From contig NW_014040519.1 in assembly GCF_001186125.1 (NCBI RefSeq), positions 159,075-190,164 on the forward strand: a stretch of DNA of 31,090 nucleotides, in the 5' to 3' direction. The notes beneath the pieces are model-generated. The model did no database searches, was not told the origin of the DNA, and saw only the letters and a list, made by a program, of their open reading frames with translations. Shown in pieces: positions 18,961-28,610 of this stretch (position 1 is its first letter; every line of letters begins with the position of its first letter). Both the position numbers and the translations under genes were made by a program. Source of the DNA: Sphaeroforma arctica JP610. Its lineage: Eukaryota > Opisthokonta > Ichthyosporea > Ichthyophonida.

Positions 18961-20468
18961 GACGGGATTTGGAGCCATGTGATTGCCAAAATGGGAAGAT
19001 TCCTTCGTTGAAGGTCACGTGACGCGTGGTGATGACCTGGCTTGTGGCGGTGTTGAGCATGCGGTATTCTTCAGGGTTTTTGGAGAAGGGATCGCGAGCA
19101 AGGATAACGCCGAAACGAACTCGTTTACGGAGCTTTTCTTTGTTACTATGATCGATAGACATAGTCATGCAGCCGTAGACTCGTAATGCATGCACATGGG
19201 TGGTGGGTTTGCGGCCGAAGAAGTGCTCGTAGGGACTGGCACGGCCTGGGTTGGTGTCACGAGGAGAGATTTTGGGTATAGGGGTTGCGTGAGACTTAGC
19301 TTCCGCCCATATGTGGCGGGGTTGCTTACATTGGGCGATGAGGCAGAGAGCAGTCTTCATATTGACCTGGTGACCACGTTCAACGCCGCCGTGTTGGGCA
19401 GAGTCGTCCGTGCCGTTGCATAGGATTTGTACTTGATATAGATGGTTCACTCGTTTAAATTCGGCGGAAATGAACTCACCCTGTGGCGGTGTTGAGCATG
19501 CGGTATTATTCAGGGTTTTTGGAGAAGGGATCGCGAGCAAGGAGAACGCCGAAGCGAACTCGTTTACGGAGCTTATCTTTGTTACCATGATCAATAGACA
19601 TAGTCATGCAGCCGTAGACTCGTAATACATGCACATGGATGGTGGGTTTACGGCCGAAGAAGTGCTCGTAGGGACTGGCACGGCCTGGGTTGGTGTCACG
19701 AGGAGAGATTTTGGGGTTAGGGGTTGCGTGAGACTTAGCTTCCGCCCATATATGGCGGGGCTGCTTACATTGGGCGATGAGGCAGAGAGCAGTCTTCATA
19801 TTGGCCTGGTGGCCACGTTCAACGTCGCCGTGTTGGGCACAGTCGTCCGTGCCGTTGTATAGGATTTGTACATGATGTAGATAGTTCACCCGTTTGAATT
19901 CGGCGGAAATGAACTTACCATCGCGGCCGGTGACGATAGTGCATATGCGATGGCGGCCTATGTCTTCAATTCAGGTGTAGAAGCGGTCAAGGGTGGCAGC
20001 GGCGTCGTCTTTGTGTTCAAGGTTTTCCTCGTATTCGAGACCAGAAGTGCGTTCAAAGTAGCGGATGGTATAAGCGTGGCCCCCGTAGCTTTCTTCGAAT
20101 TTCCCTTCAAGGTCGACTTGCCATTCGGATCCGATGTCAGGAAGAGAACGGGGCTTGTTACGAGTGGCTTTCTTGCGCATCTTGCCTCTCGCGCAGGAGG
20201 TGCAAGTGCATTCAGGTTTGCCGGTGTGGAGGATAGAGATGTCAATGGCGGTTTGGAGGTCGGCGGCAATGGGGTCGGCGTATTTGGTGGGACCGAAAAT
20301 GGCGACACCAGTGTAGAGCCAGGGTGGATTGGTAACAAACTCTTGGGAGCCATTGGAGCCACGGCGGATGAAAGTGGTGGGCGATGATGGGATGATTTCG
20401 ACGTGAGACTGAAGGTGGTCCATGAGTTGTGTCCACCAGGAGGCGCGCGGTTTCACAGGGAAGACCAT
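18961..20468 (-). pseudogene. Copia-1 integrase with internal tandem duplication
   Basis: Minus strand. The zinc-binding C-x2-C (CTSCARGKMRK) is at about 20180-20215, and the core first-Asp block (WQVDLEGKFEESYGG) near 20090-20135. The last-Glu block (GDVERGHQANMKTALCLIAQ) and the following HIWAEAKSHATP and GRASPYEHFFGRKP blocks are present twice because of the duplication at 19042-19919. Integrase joins cDNA to the genome. Broken. Confidence 0.8.
19042..19919. repeat. 439-bp tandem duplication in copia-1 integrase
   Basis: Copy 19042-19480 is followed head-to-tail by 19481-19919. By eye they differ at about two dozen of 439 positions (about 5%) with no large indel. The duplication is therefore not recent and not a simple assembly stutter of identical sequence. 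Confidence 0.85.
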
Positions 20469-20522
20469 GATGACTCGGCCGGCGTCTTTGTCGAGTTTGC
20501 GACAGCTTTTGGGGAAATTTTT

Positions 20523-21245
20523 CTAGGGTTGATTTCCGTAGAGCTTCTTGTTTGGTTTATGCCAGTTTTGTTTGTATGCGTCGTGATAGTGCGTGTCTTT
20601 GTCGGTGAAGTCTTCGGTACAGTAGGTGGGTACTTGTTTGTTATGTTTGGATGAAAACAAGTCGATGTCGATGGGGCCGAAGGGCTTTTGAACGTGGTCT
20701 TCGAAGAGATCGGGTGCGAGTTGGTAGTCGTTGCAGTAGGTTAATGGCGGTTTGATGGGGAGGTTGTTAGCGAGAGCCATAGCTTTGGTGGTGCGTGTGG
20801 ACTGGTGTCCGAAGCGTGCATGGTGGAGGTGGAGGCTCTCGGCTTGGAAGGCGTTGAGTTGGTAGCGGCCGGCGGCCTCGGTGACGATCTGAATGGTGTC
20901 AGTGCCATAGGTGATGTGACTTTCGCCTGGAGTATTGGGTGTGTTGATCTCGGGGAAAGTGACTGTATAGCCATTGCATTGGAGATTGCGGACGGATAGG
21001 ATAGGTTGGGCAGCAGTGGGTAGCACGAGGGTAGGGCCGAGGCCAAGGATGGTACCGCGTGTGTATGCGGTGGTAGTAGATCCGCCAGCGAGTTCAATAG
21101 TATATGTGCCGGACTGAAGGTCAGTTAGGTGATCGGTGGAGGTGACGATGGAGATATCTGCCCCTGAGTTGATGAGGGCGGTGGAGAATGTGGTGGCGAG
21201 GGCGGTGTCGAGTTGGGGCGTCGCGCGCAGAGTGAGAGATTGCAC
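20523..21245 (-). pseudogene. Copia-1 protease and GAG-pre-integrase
   Basis: A 240-codon frame. Residues ~27-75 are retropepsin-like (ALINSGADISIVTS, then YTIELAGGSTTTAYTRGTI). Residues ~135-160 carry the zinc-binding His pair (LHLHHARFGHQSTR) that begins the pre-integrase domain. The order protease then pre-integrase is the copia hallmark, as opposed to gypsy, where RT follows protease. Confidence 0.75.
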
Positions 21246-21314
21246 AGTATAGTAGGATGGGAGGGTGGTACTAGAGGAGGGGGCGGGTTGGGTGGCGCGC
21301 GTTGCCCTGGCATC

Positions 21315-22049
21315 TCAGTTGGTGGTAGCGGCAGATGAGTTGCGCTTGCCGCGAATACACGCTTCAGTCGTGTGGCCGGTGGAGTATCTACAATGGTCGC
21401 ATGTGAGTTTTCCTGTGGTGGTGCAGGCATTCCCTTTGTGGTCTTTGCTGCCACATCGGCGACAAGTAATATTGGGACACTCATATGCAGTGCGGCCAGG
21501 CTGGTGGCAGGCGACGCAGTTACCGGTGGTATGGTTTATACCAATGGGTGGGCGTTTGAGGGTATCGGTGCCATTACTACGTGGTTGGAAGCGAGTACTG
21601 GCTACGCCATAGAGAGAGGGACCCCTTAGTACTGCACTGGTATTGATTGCGTGATTGCGAATCTTTGGGACTACGGTGTCAAAGGTGTATGTGTTGTCGG
21701 TAGTGGCCATGATATCCTGTGCGACGAGCTGGAAGCTGTCTGGCAGGGATTGAAGGAGGGAGCAGATATGGTAATATTCAGGCGTAGTGGTGTTGAGGCC
21801 TTTGAGTTGGTCCCTGAGCAGAGTTACTTTAGCGATGCTGTCGTGTCTAAGCAGGGTTGCTGTGGAAGTGTGAGGAGCTGCACTAAGAGTTCCCAAATGC
21901 GGCCAATTGTGACGGAGGTAAAATCTTGGCATATGTGTTGGTAGAACAGACTCGGGGGTTGATCGAGATATATGTGTCATATTGCTCGGGTATGCCGGGG
22001 CCAAGGGATTCGAAAAGGATCGTAGTACCGACGGTGAGCTCGGCATCAT
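21315..22049 (-). pseudogene. Copia-1 Gag C-terminal half with three CCHC knuckles
   Basis: A UBN2-like Gag region (KVTLLRDQLKGLNTTTPEYY, LLQSLPDSFQLVAQDI) is followed by three zinc knuckles: CVACHQPGRTAYEC, CRRCGSKDHKGNAC and CDHCRYSTGHTTEAC (residues ~180-235). Gag forms the particle shell and packages RNA. Three knuckles in tandem are unusual for copia and match copia-2. Confidence 0.8.
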
Positions 22050-23297
22050 CGGCAGTAGTGTTGGGGTGTAGGGTGTGGAGGACGTCGTGCTTTTTCATCA
22101 TATGTCTGAACTGTCTGTGCCAATTAGTGAAGTTTTTATCACCCGTGAGTTTGGTGGCTACATAGGTGTCATTGTATTTGAAGGCTTTGGCAGTGCTGAC
22201 GCGGGAGGCAGGGAGGTTGTGGAGTTGTTGCGTAGATTGAGTGTGAGAGGTACCGGAGGGGGAGTGTGGGGGTGGAGTAGTCGGTGGTGTCTGAGGACCT
22301 GCCATACGGCGAAGCTTTTGCTCGGCAAGAAGGAGACGGTGACGAAGTGTGGTGGAGTCGGTGTCGATGGGCTGAGAGCGTGCTGTGTCAAGTTGTGTTT
22401 TGAGTTGCGCGATGTCTGTATGGGCGTTGTGGAGGGATACCTGTAGGGCATCCATTTCGGCAAGAGTAGCAGTGAGGAAATCATTGTGTTCGTGTCGGAG
22501 ATAAAAGATGGTGGCTTCGAGCTGGACATTGGTGGCACGGAGTTCAGATATAGTGTAAGTGTGGGCAGTGGCTTCGGCGACGGAATCATCGCGGATTTTG
22601 CGAAGGCGCTTGTTGTCGGCGGTGAGATCGGATGTGTCGGGGTGAGGGGATGCGCGAAAGTGATCAAGTTGTTCGTTCAGCGAGTTGCGATCAGCGATGC
22701 AGGCAGTGAAGTTGGCTTGGGTGTCGTCGCGCTCCTTGCGGGCGCTTTCGAGTTTGGTGATGAGAATGTCCTTGTCTTGCTGGAGTTGGTCGAGGATTTC
22801 TTCGAGGTTGGAGGTAGAGTTGGCATCACGCTGTGTACGAGCCTCCTTGAGTTTGTCGAGTAAGGTGTCCTTTTCTTCTTTGAGGACGTAAATGGTGGCC
22901 TCGTGTGCGTCATTAGTGGCACTAAGGGTGTTATATTCAGTGGTGTGCGTGGCATACGCGTCATTTCGTTCAGCGATCGCACGTGTGGTTGCGAGGTCTG
23001 AGAAAGCAGCATGTGCTGCGAGGTATATAGTGATGGGATGCACTGGTGGGCGGTTGTCATGATCAAGGACGCGGTCAAGAATTTTGTTTAGTATGTTGAG
23101 GTGCTGGTTGGCGTGGCTGATGGATTGATAAGCGTCAAGGCGAGGGAAGAAGTTTGTGTGAAATCTTGTGGCGGAATCGAGGTTTGTGAAAGTAGATCGG
23201 GGTATGAGGACCCCTTTTGGTTGAGTTGGAGGGTGAGATGTTGGTGCGAGGTACGGGGGTGGTTGGGTGGTTGTTGCCTGGGTGGTAGCGACTGAAT
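21883..23297 (-). pseudogene. Copia-1 Gag N-terminal half with long coiled coil
   Basis: From the ATG at 23043 the frame gives 386 codons, and it is open without an ATG up to about 23297. The first ~85 codons of that extension are Pro/Thr-rich. Residues ~20-240 after the ATG are rich in Glu, Lys, Arg, Asp and Leu with heptad spacing (EEKDTLLDKLKEARTQRD, then DKDILITKLESARKERDD and others), a long predicted coiled coil. After it comes a Pro/Ser linker, then the KAFKYNDTYVATKLTGDKNF / NWHRQFRHMMKKHDV region typical of copia Gag. Such an extended coiled coil ahead of the usual Gag domain is unusual. Confidence 0.75.
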
Positions 23298-23307
23298 AAA
23301 AAGTATG

Positions 23308-23732
23308 TGTTAGAGTGTAAGATGGTAGTCTTTGAATAAAGCGTAATTGTATATCTTTATTTACAACCTCACCTTTGGTTTTATACTCAAGGTGTTTGTG
23401 CCAGTGTTCAACCGCTTAGGTTGGCCAGGGTGAAAACTCATATGGTCAGTATGAGAAACCTTTTGCAGAACACTTTAACACTTATATATTGTTCTATAGC
23501 ATAATCTCTGCTACTCGCTCTTACGCCGATCAATCAATGTTGCTTGGCTTTCAGAGCAAATTTCTCCTAGGTATCGGCTTTCGGAGCAATGCTCTCATAG
23601 GAGCAAATGTATTATTAACATGATGTGGTTAATACTTTGATCCGCTTTTCGGAGTGACGCAACTCCTGTGATTTTATTCAAGAAAAAGAGTTTTCTTGCT
23701 ATTGAAACTTGCTTGAGATCTGTAGTCTCTCA
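23308..23732 (-). mobile_element. Solo LTR A1 (425 bp) in the copia-1 leader
   Basis: It runs TGTTAGAG ... CTCTCA on the plus strand. It is flanked by the direct 5-bp repeat GTATG (23303-23307 and 23733-23737). On the minus strand it has TATAAAACC and AATAAA signals, so it points left. It is homologous to A2 at 25424-25930. It separates the primer-binding site from the Gag frame of copia-1, so it is a later insertion that recombined to a solo LTR. Confidence 0.75.
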
Positions 23733-23748
23733 GTATGGTACCAAGTAT

Positions 23749-23758
23749 GCCCATAACC
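23749..23758 (-). other. Copia-1 primer-binding site (half-tRNA type)
   Basis: GGTTATGGGC on the minus strand, adjoining the 5' LTR end. This is the start of the primer-binding site of Drosophila copia, which pairs with the anticodon arm (CCCATAACC) of initiator tRNA-Met. Confidence 0.75.
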
Positions 23759-23761
23759 TCT

Positions 23762-23938
23762 TAGAACATATATTTAAAAGTAAGTTTATTATCATATTGC
23801 AGGTCTAATATTTACATAGTCTCAATATTCTATGGCATGTATGCCACGCTGTATTTGCTTAACATGACATTTTGACACTCTGACACTCTGATACCAAATA
23901 TCTCTAGGGTTAGTTTGGGGGTTAAATTCGCTCCAACA
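23762..23938 (-). repeat. Copia-1 5' LTR
   Basis: On the minus strand it starts TGTTGGAGCG and ends near GTTCTA, about 177 bp. It matches 15935-16057 except for the extra central segment. Its outer flank is the TCTGG duplication (23939-23943). Confidence 0.75.
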
Positions 23939-23943
23939 TCTGG

Positions 23944-24567
23944 TGCTACAGCCCCCCAACTTTGTGCTTCTTAGCCTGAGTAGGTTGATAAACTGATATC
24001 CTACAGTACTAGATCATCTAGAGATTGATGTTTCTGTACAGGGAAAACTCGTCCCTTAGGGGGTTAAGATGAAAAACCTGCCACCATTATCTATTCTTAC
24101 ATATTACCTAATTTAATATTTATACTGTGACGGGAGTTCTCAACCATGCTAATCGGAGTCGGTCTTGACCGGTGCTCTCGGTTGATCTCAACTTGGCTTA
24201 GGAAAACGCATCTCAATGGTGGGTCTACAACCGAGTCTTTGGTCCTTATCCCTCTGGTATGTGGGCGGAGCATACTTCAAGGTGAATACTGTGGGAGTGT
24301 CCCTTGGTATCAGTGAGACTTGGTTAATCCCCCCGCCTCGTGCGCTTTCTTTTACTCACTGATCTTTCATAAGTACTCGTTGCCGTTAGATATAGTGTAT
24401 GAACATCAGCATCTGCGATGTCTGACTCATGCGTCCAGGTGTCTAGGTTCGCTCCCCATGTGTCCATTGTAGTAGGTACTCTTGGGACGTTCACCACTTG
24501 GATGGACGGCCTGTGGTCGAGTATCGAGGAAAACTGAGTCTTCTCCGATGGTTGTACTTGGTTATTG
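23944..24567. other. No gene seen; continuation of repeat D flank
   Basis: The first bases continue repeat D across the copia-1 insertion. The C-run (CAGCCCCCCAAC) followed by AT-rich DNA could be a polypurine tract read on the minus strand. No coding frame is recognised. Confidence 0.4.
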
Positions 24568-24990
24568 AAAGTAAATTATTCCGGAGCATTGGCTTTTGTA
24601 CGAGTCCAATTAGCTCATCACTGACCGAGTTAGAATATTCCAGGGCTTCCCATCAAGGTTTCAGACAAAATATCCGTTGCCCTCCCTGCATACTATTTTG
24701 TATGGGAAGTAAGTTCTGCCGGAGCATCGTCTGTTTTACGAGTCCAATTAGCTCATCACTGACCGAGTTAGAATATTCCGAGGCTTTAGTCCCATCAAGG
24801 CTACAGACGAAATATCTGCTGCCCTCCCTGCATACTGTTTTGCAGGGAAAGTAAATTCTTCCGGAGCATTGGCTTTTTTACGAGTCTATTTAGCTCATCA
24901 CTGACCAAGTTAGAATATTCCGGGGCCTTAGTCCCATCAAGGCTACAGACAAAATATACGTTGTCCTCCCTGCATACTATTTTGAATGGC
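24568..24990 (-). repeat. Three ~140-bp tandem units after gypsy integrase
   Basis: Units at 24568-24706, 24707-24847 and 24848-24990, each with CCGGAGCAT near the start, then GCTCATCACTGACC and CCTCCCTGCATACT. The rightmost runs into the integrase frame. Unit-to-unit identity is roughly 85-90% by eye. It is either a minisatellite in the 3' untranslated part of the element or a duplicated C-terminal coding module. Confidence 0.8.
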
Positions 24991-25020
24991 ACGCCATAGG
25001 GTGCTGTCATTTTGTTCATG

Positions 25021-26500
25021 TCAACTTAATAATGAACCTGGACAATGTCCCCTTCCTGGAAATGTACAAACTTCTTTTGGTATTTTTGATCGTATGCTGC
25101 GCGTCTTCTCTTGATATTGCCCAGCATTAGTGTATAGTTGTGGCCTGGTTGCCTCTTCTAGATTCTGCAGTCGCTCCTCCCATGATATTGTCGTACTGGG
25201 TGCGTTCACTGCTGCGTTGTAGTCCGGGAGTTGATTCTGTCTGCGATCAAAGTACACATTAAATCTCGGTGGTTTATGTCGTCTTGATGTGCGCAGATTG
25301 TGACCCATTTGTACGAAGGGAAGTTGTGAGCACCAGTTGCCTGGGGTTTGTTCAACGAATTTTCGTAGCAATTGTATGATGTCTCTATGTAATCGCTCGT
25401 TAGCACCTAAGACTTTAGGTTGGTGTTAGAGTACAATGTAGTAGACTTTAAATAAAGTGCAAATGTATGTATTTATTTCTGACCTCACCTTTGGTTTTAT
25501 ACCGAAGGTGTTTGTGCTAGTGTTCAGCCGCTTGGGGTGGCCAGGGTAAGGGGTTTTTCTTTAACACCTGCGGAACACTTTAACACTTCGATGTTTTTCT
25601 ATTTCAACTTCGCTGCAACTAAATCTCACGCTGATCACATGATGCCTTTCCGCATAGGTTGTGACTCACATAGAATCGCAGCTATTATTAATATGTTGTG
25701 GTTGACAGGCTTAATCCACTCTCGGGAATCGGTTGAGAAACTAAATCTGCTCTCGGAAGTCGGTAAAGTAATAACTCAACTCTTGAGAGTAATTTGAGCA
25801 ACTTGATTAGCTCTCGGGAGTGAGCAAACTCTGATGACTTAGCTCTCGGTAGTGAGCTAATTTTGATGACTTCCATAAATCAAAGATGGTTTCTTGCTGT
25901 AAAATCTGACCTGAGACCTGTAGTCTCTCAGTTGGTATGGGCGAGAGACTAGGTGTTGTGTCGGCGCTTGTTCAATGACTTTTGAGAGTATATCATTAAC
26001 ATATTCAGTGCCTTAGTCTGTCTGTATGATTTGTGGGAACCCATGTTCGCACATTATTGGAACCAGCGTGCGTGCTACATACAGTTTCTGCTGATTTGTC
26101 CATCATTGGTCCGAGTATTACATATGATGAGCTAACACATATGTGTGGCCTCTTTTTTGAGTCCAATAGTGGGTTGATGGTGTCCCTTCGAACTCTGTCT
26201 CCTGGAAAAGCGGCTGCGATTAATTGTAAGGGATGAAAACCCTTTTTGTGAATTTTATTTTTGAGACACGGTACACACCCTTCAATGTATCTGTGTACAT
26301 GTTGTTATATTTGTGGCCAATCGTATCCATCTGCTTGCAATTTATTTGCCGTTTCCTCAGTAGTGTAATGTCCCAAGTTGTGGTATTACCCGATGATGTT
26401 GTCGTGTGTCTCGTATTTAGTCTCATTCAATGCATCTCCAGATTTATAACTGCTTGCGATGCTGAAACGTGTATGACAGGTTGTTCCCGCGTTAAGTCAA
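25021..26500 (-). pseudogene. Gypsy-1 integrase
   Basis: A zinc-binding H-H-C-C region near 26260-26400 (YHNLGHYTTEETANKL, later CVPC), a core segment at about 25935-26100 and the C-terminal part at 25021-25406 (LRKFVEQTPGNWCSQLPFVQ, then a HKPPRFNVYF stretch). The core is interrupted by solo LTR A2. It would have inserted element cDNA. Confidence 0.7.
25424..25930 (-). mobile_element. Solo LTR A2 (507 bp) in gypsy integrase
   Basis: It has the same termini (TGTTAGAG ... CTCTCA) and core (CCTCACCTTTGGTTTTATAC) as A1. It is flanked by its own 5-bp duplication GTTGG (25419-25423 and 25931-25935), and the gypsy integrase similarity resumes on both sides. It is longer than A1, with extra copies of a CTCTCGGGAGTGAGC-like motif between about 25720 and 25865. 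Confidence 0.85.
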
Positions 26501-26527
26501 AGTATGGAAACTTCACTCATATCTTTG

Positions 26528-27500
26528 CTACGAATGTGACACCTCATGGGGACTTGCCACACGCTTTCGTGACGTGTTGTTTGTGTTTTCCATTAGCATC
26601 GGTTCTTCTTCTAGGAAATACATGAATTTCGGAAACCACATTGCATTTAGGTAGTAAGGTACACTTATCGTGATGCTGGTTGCCTCTTCAATGAATGTGT
26701 CGAGGACATCAGTATGAGTTCCCAAGGCGGGTTTGCCCATGCATTTACCATTTAATTTTCTGTGCCCACTTCTGTATGAGCGCATTCTGGTTTTTTTTGT
26801 AGTATTTATCTGTGTGTGCATTGCGTGCTGATGCAAACAGATCTACTGTGAGTTTCTCAAGCAGTCTTTCAGCTTCTTTATATAATCTGGGGTGTAGCAT
26901 TAAGTCTATAGCTGATATGGTTAGGGGCATGTTTATTACCAGGGTATTGTACTTTTGGCTGTTGTGTGTTGTTTTGTTCGCGTCTTTTAATTTCTCCGAC
27001 GTTTTGATATTAAATGTGAATTCGTGTAGACATGACAGAAAATATCTGTAATCTGGTTGTTCTTGCCTGGTACATGTATGATGGAAAAATGGTGGTGGGA
27101 TGTCTTTGCTATCCATTTGGCTAGTATTGGGTGTAACATCTATTGATTGTTCATTTGCGTGAGCGCTTTATGATCTGTCTATAGTGTTATGCATCCTCTT
27201 TTGATGTATTCAGAGAAATGTTCGAGACTGTATACCAGTTCTAGTAGCTGTTTAGTGTTTGTACCATAGCGTTGATAGGCTGGGCTCAGGCCTTTAGAAT
27301 AGTATAGAAAAAAATCTTCTGACTCCATCTTAGACTTGAAATAAACATCCTCCTATGCCATAGTCACTAATGTCGTTCATGATCTGGAACGGTCCCCCAT
27401 CAGCTGGATATGAGTGTCGCTGCTCGCGATGGCTTCTTCAAGTTTTTCCCACTTCGTTAAAAGTTCCGGTATCCATAACATGAACATGTTTTGATACATT
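26528..27500 (-). pseudogene. Gypsy-1 RNase H and connection region
   Basis: Weakly recognisable minus-strand frames. The 26745-27116 frame has the hydrophobic/Tyr pattern of the region after RNase H (DYRYFLSCLHEFTFNI), and it is placed by order between RT and integrase. No complete catalytic set can be read. Confidence 0.4.
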
Positions 27501-27556
27501 TTGCCTTTATTAGGTTGCGGAACTGTTTAGTTGTGCAGGCAAAGTTGGGGACATGG

Positions 27557-28084
27557 TCACGCATATATTATTCGGTGCAGATCTATTTTTGTTCTGGTTT
27601 GTGGCCAGTCCATCATTATTTTCTGGGGGGGTTTTTTTTTATCAGCTTTGAGTCCTTGTGTGGTGACCTTCACTCTTAGAGTGTTGACCACTTTGGCCAC
27701 GAAGGCACATTTGTTGTGATCGAGTCGGAAGTTGGCTGTATTCAATCGTTTCATTGCTTTAAGATGACTCTTTGGAATTGTGCTGTGAGTGAGTCCAGGT
27801 CGAATGGCGCGGACTTGAGTTAGCATTGCCGCCCTTCTTCACAAGAATGTGAAGAAGTGTGGGTTTGCTTCATAGACTAAGAAGTGATGGAACCTTCCTG
27901 CGAGATCTAGTTTCGAGAAGATATGAGTTCCTTGTAGATTGTGTAATACTTTCTTTATGTTTGGAAGAACGAATTTGCCTTGTTTATATTGATAATTGAT
28001 CTCGCTTAAGTCCAAACATGATCTGACTTTCTTCAGGAGACCTGTTTGGTCATGTTCTCCTGTAGATAAGAAGGGTAAGTTCAC
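27557..28084 (-). pseudogene. Gypsy-1 reverse transcriptase
   Basis: 28084-27839 carries RSCLDLSEINYQYKQGKFVLPNIKKVL and then HIFSKLDLAGRFHHFLV, the first RT blocks including the SKLDL motif. 27826-27557 carries the later blocks (MKRLNTANFRLDHNKCAFVA, then LRVKVTTQGLKADKKK). This is the typical Ty3/gypsy RT pattern. Broken. Confidence 0.8.
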
Positions 28085-28136
28085 CGTTGTCGGTGTTGTT
28101 CGTTTATATAGGTGACATCTTCACATTTTCATCCGT

Positions 28137-28603
28137 TTGTGGGATATATTTATATGGTATAGGTTTACTTTGGCGTGTCTATTTTGTCTAACATTGATTT
28201 CATTTGCAGGCGCTGCGACTTTAGAGCCTGGCAGGTTACAATATACGTCAGGGGGTATGTTCGCATTGGCCTCAAAGAGGTCTACAAGTGACTCTCTGAA
28301 CCCTTCTAGTTCGTGTTTTTGGTCTTCCTCATGTGGAGTGAGTAGTGATTCCTATTTTGCATCTGTTTTTTTAAGTAGATTTATCAATCCTGCTATGTAT
28401 ATACCTACGAATGGAAGAATGTTCATTCCTTGAAGTATTGGTGCCTCCTTATCTGGTAGGCCCAACACTTCGGAACACTGAGAGGATTTCCTTCCTCCAT
28501 ATTTAATGTCACATACTTGAATTGACCCTGTTCTTTGTATTCTCGCATTTGTTTGTGTTAGTTGTATATAGCCTGGTTGCGCTCTGACTGATGGGTATCG
28601 CAT
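28137..28603 (-). pseudogene. Gypsy-1 protease C-terminal part and spacer to RT
   Basis: 28603-28352 reads as the end of a gypsy protease (VCDIKYGG, LPFVGIYIAGLI). It is followed by a linker toward the RT with a SLLTPHEEDQKHELEGFRES-like pattern at about 28340-28280. It lies directly left of repeat D. Confidence 0.55.
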
Positions 28604-28610
28604 CCAGGGA

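Larger units (their letters stand above)
15935..23938 (-). mobile_element. Copia-1: near-complete nested Ty1/copia element
   Basis: About 8.0 kb, including an 846-base gap and a 425-bp solo LTR. Both ends are LTR copies: 15935-16057, 3', and about 23762-23938, 5'. TG...CA termini are seen on the minus strand at the 3' copy, and both are flanked by TCTGG. Minus-strand order: 5' LTR, primer-binding site (23758-23749), Gag with coiled coil and three CCHC knuckles, protease, integrase, Pro-rich linker, RT, RNase H, 3' LTR. It carries a 439-bp tandem duplication in the integrase region and perhaps half a dozen breaks, so it looks dead. The two LTRs differ at roughly 7-8% of shared positions by eye, plus one indel, implying a moderate age. 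It lies at the boundary of repeat D. Confidence 0.85.

Noticed and set aside
18365-23295. Many plus-strand and alternative-frame ORFs over copia-1
   Set aside because: Shadow frames of GC-rich minus-strand coding sequence; their translations have no domain pattern.
23308-23732. LTR A1 as the true 5' LTR of copia-1
   Set aside because: It has its own GTATG duplication, no primer site follows it, its family also stands alone at 25424, and a better LTR pair with TCTGG duplications exists.
23884-23897. TGGTATCAGAG on the minus strand, the classic tRNA-Met 3'-end primer site
   Set aside because: It lies inside the LTR, and the 3' LTR copy has the near-identical TGGTGTCAGAG at the same place. The GGTTATGGGC site at the LTR end fits better.
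23930-23960. LTR end plus primer site (CCAACA then TCTGGTGCTACAG) of a plus-strand element
   Set aside because: TCTGG is the copia-1 target duplication matching 15930-15934. The apparent primer site is host-side sequence.
24568-24990. CRISPR-like array
   Set aside because: Only three ~140-bp units in direct contact with no spacers, in a eukaryotic retroelement.
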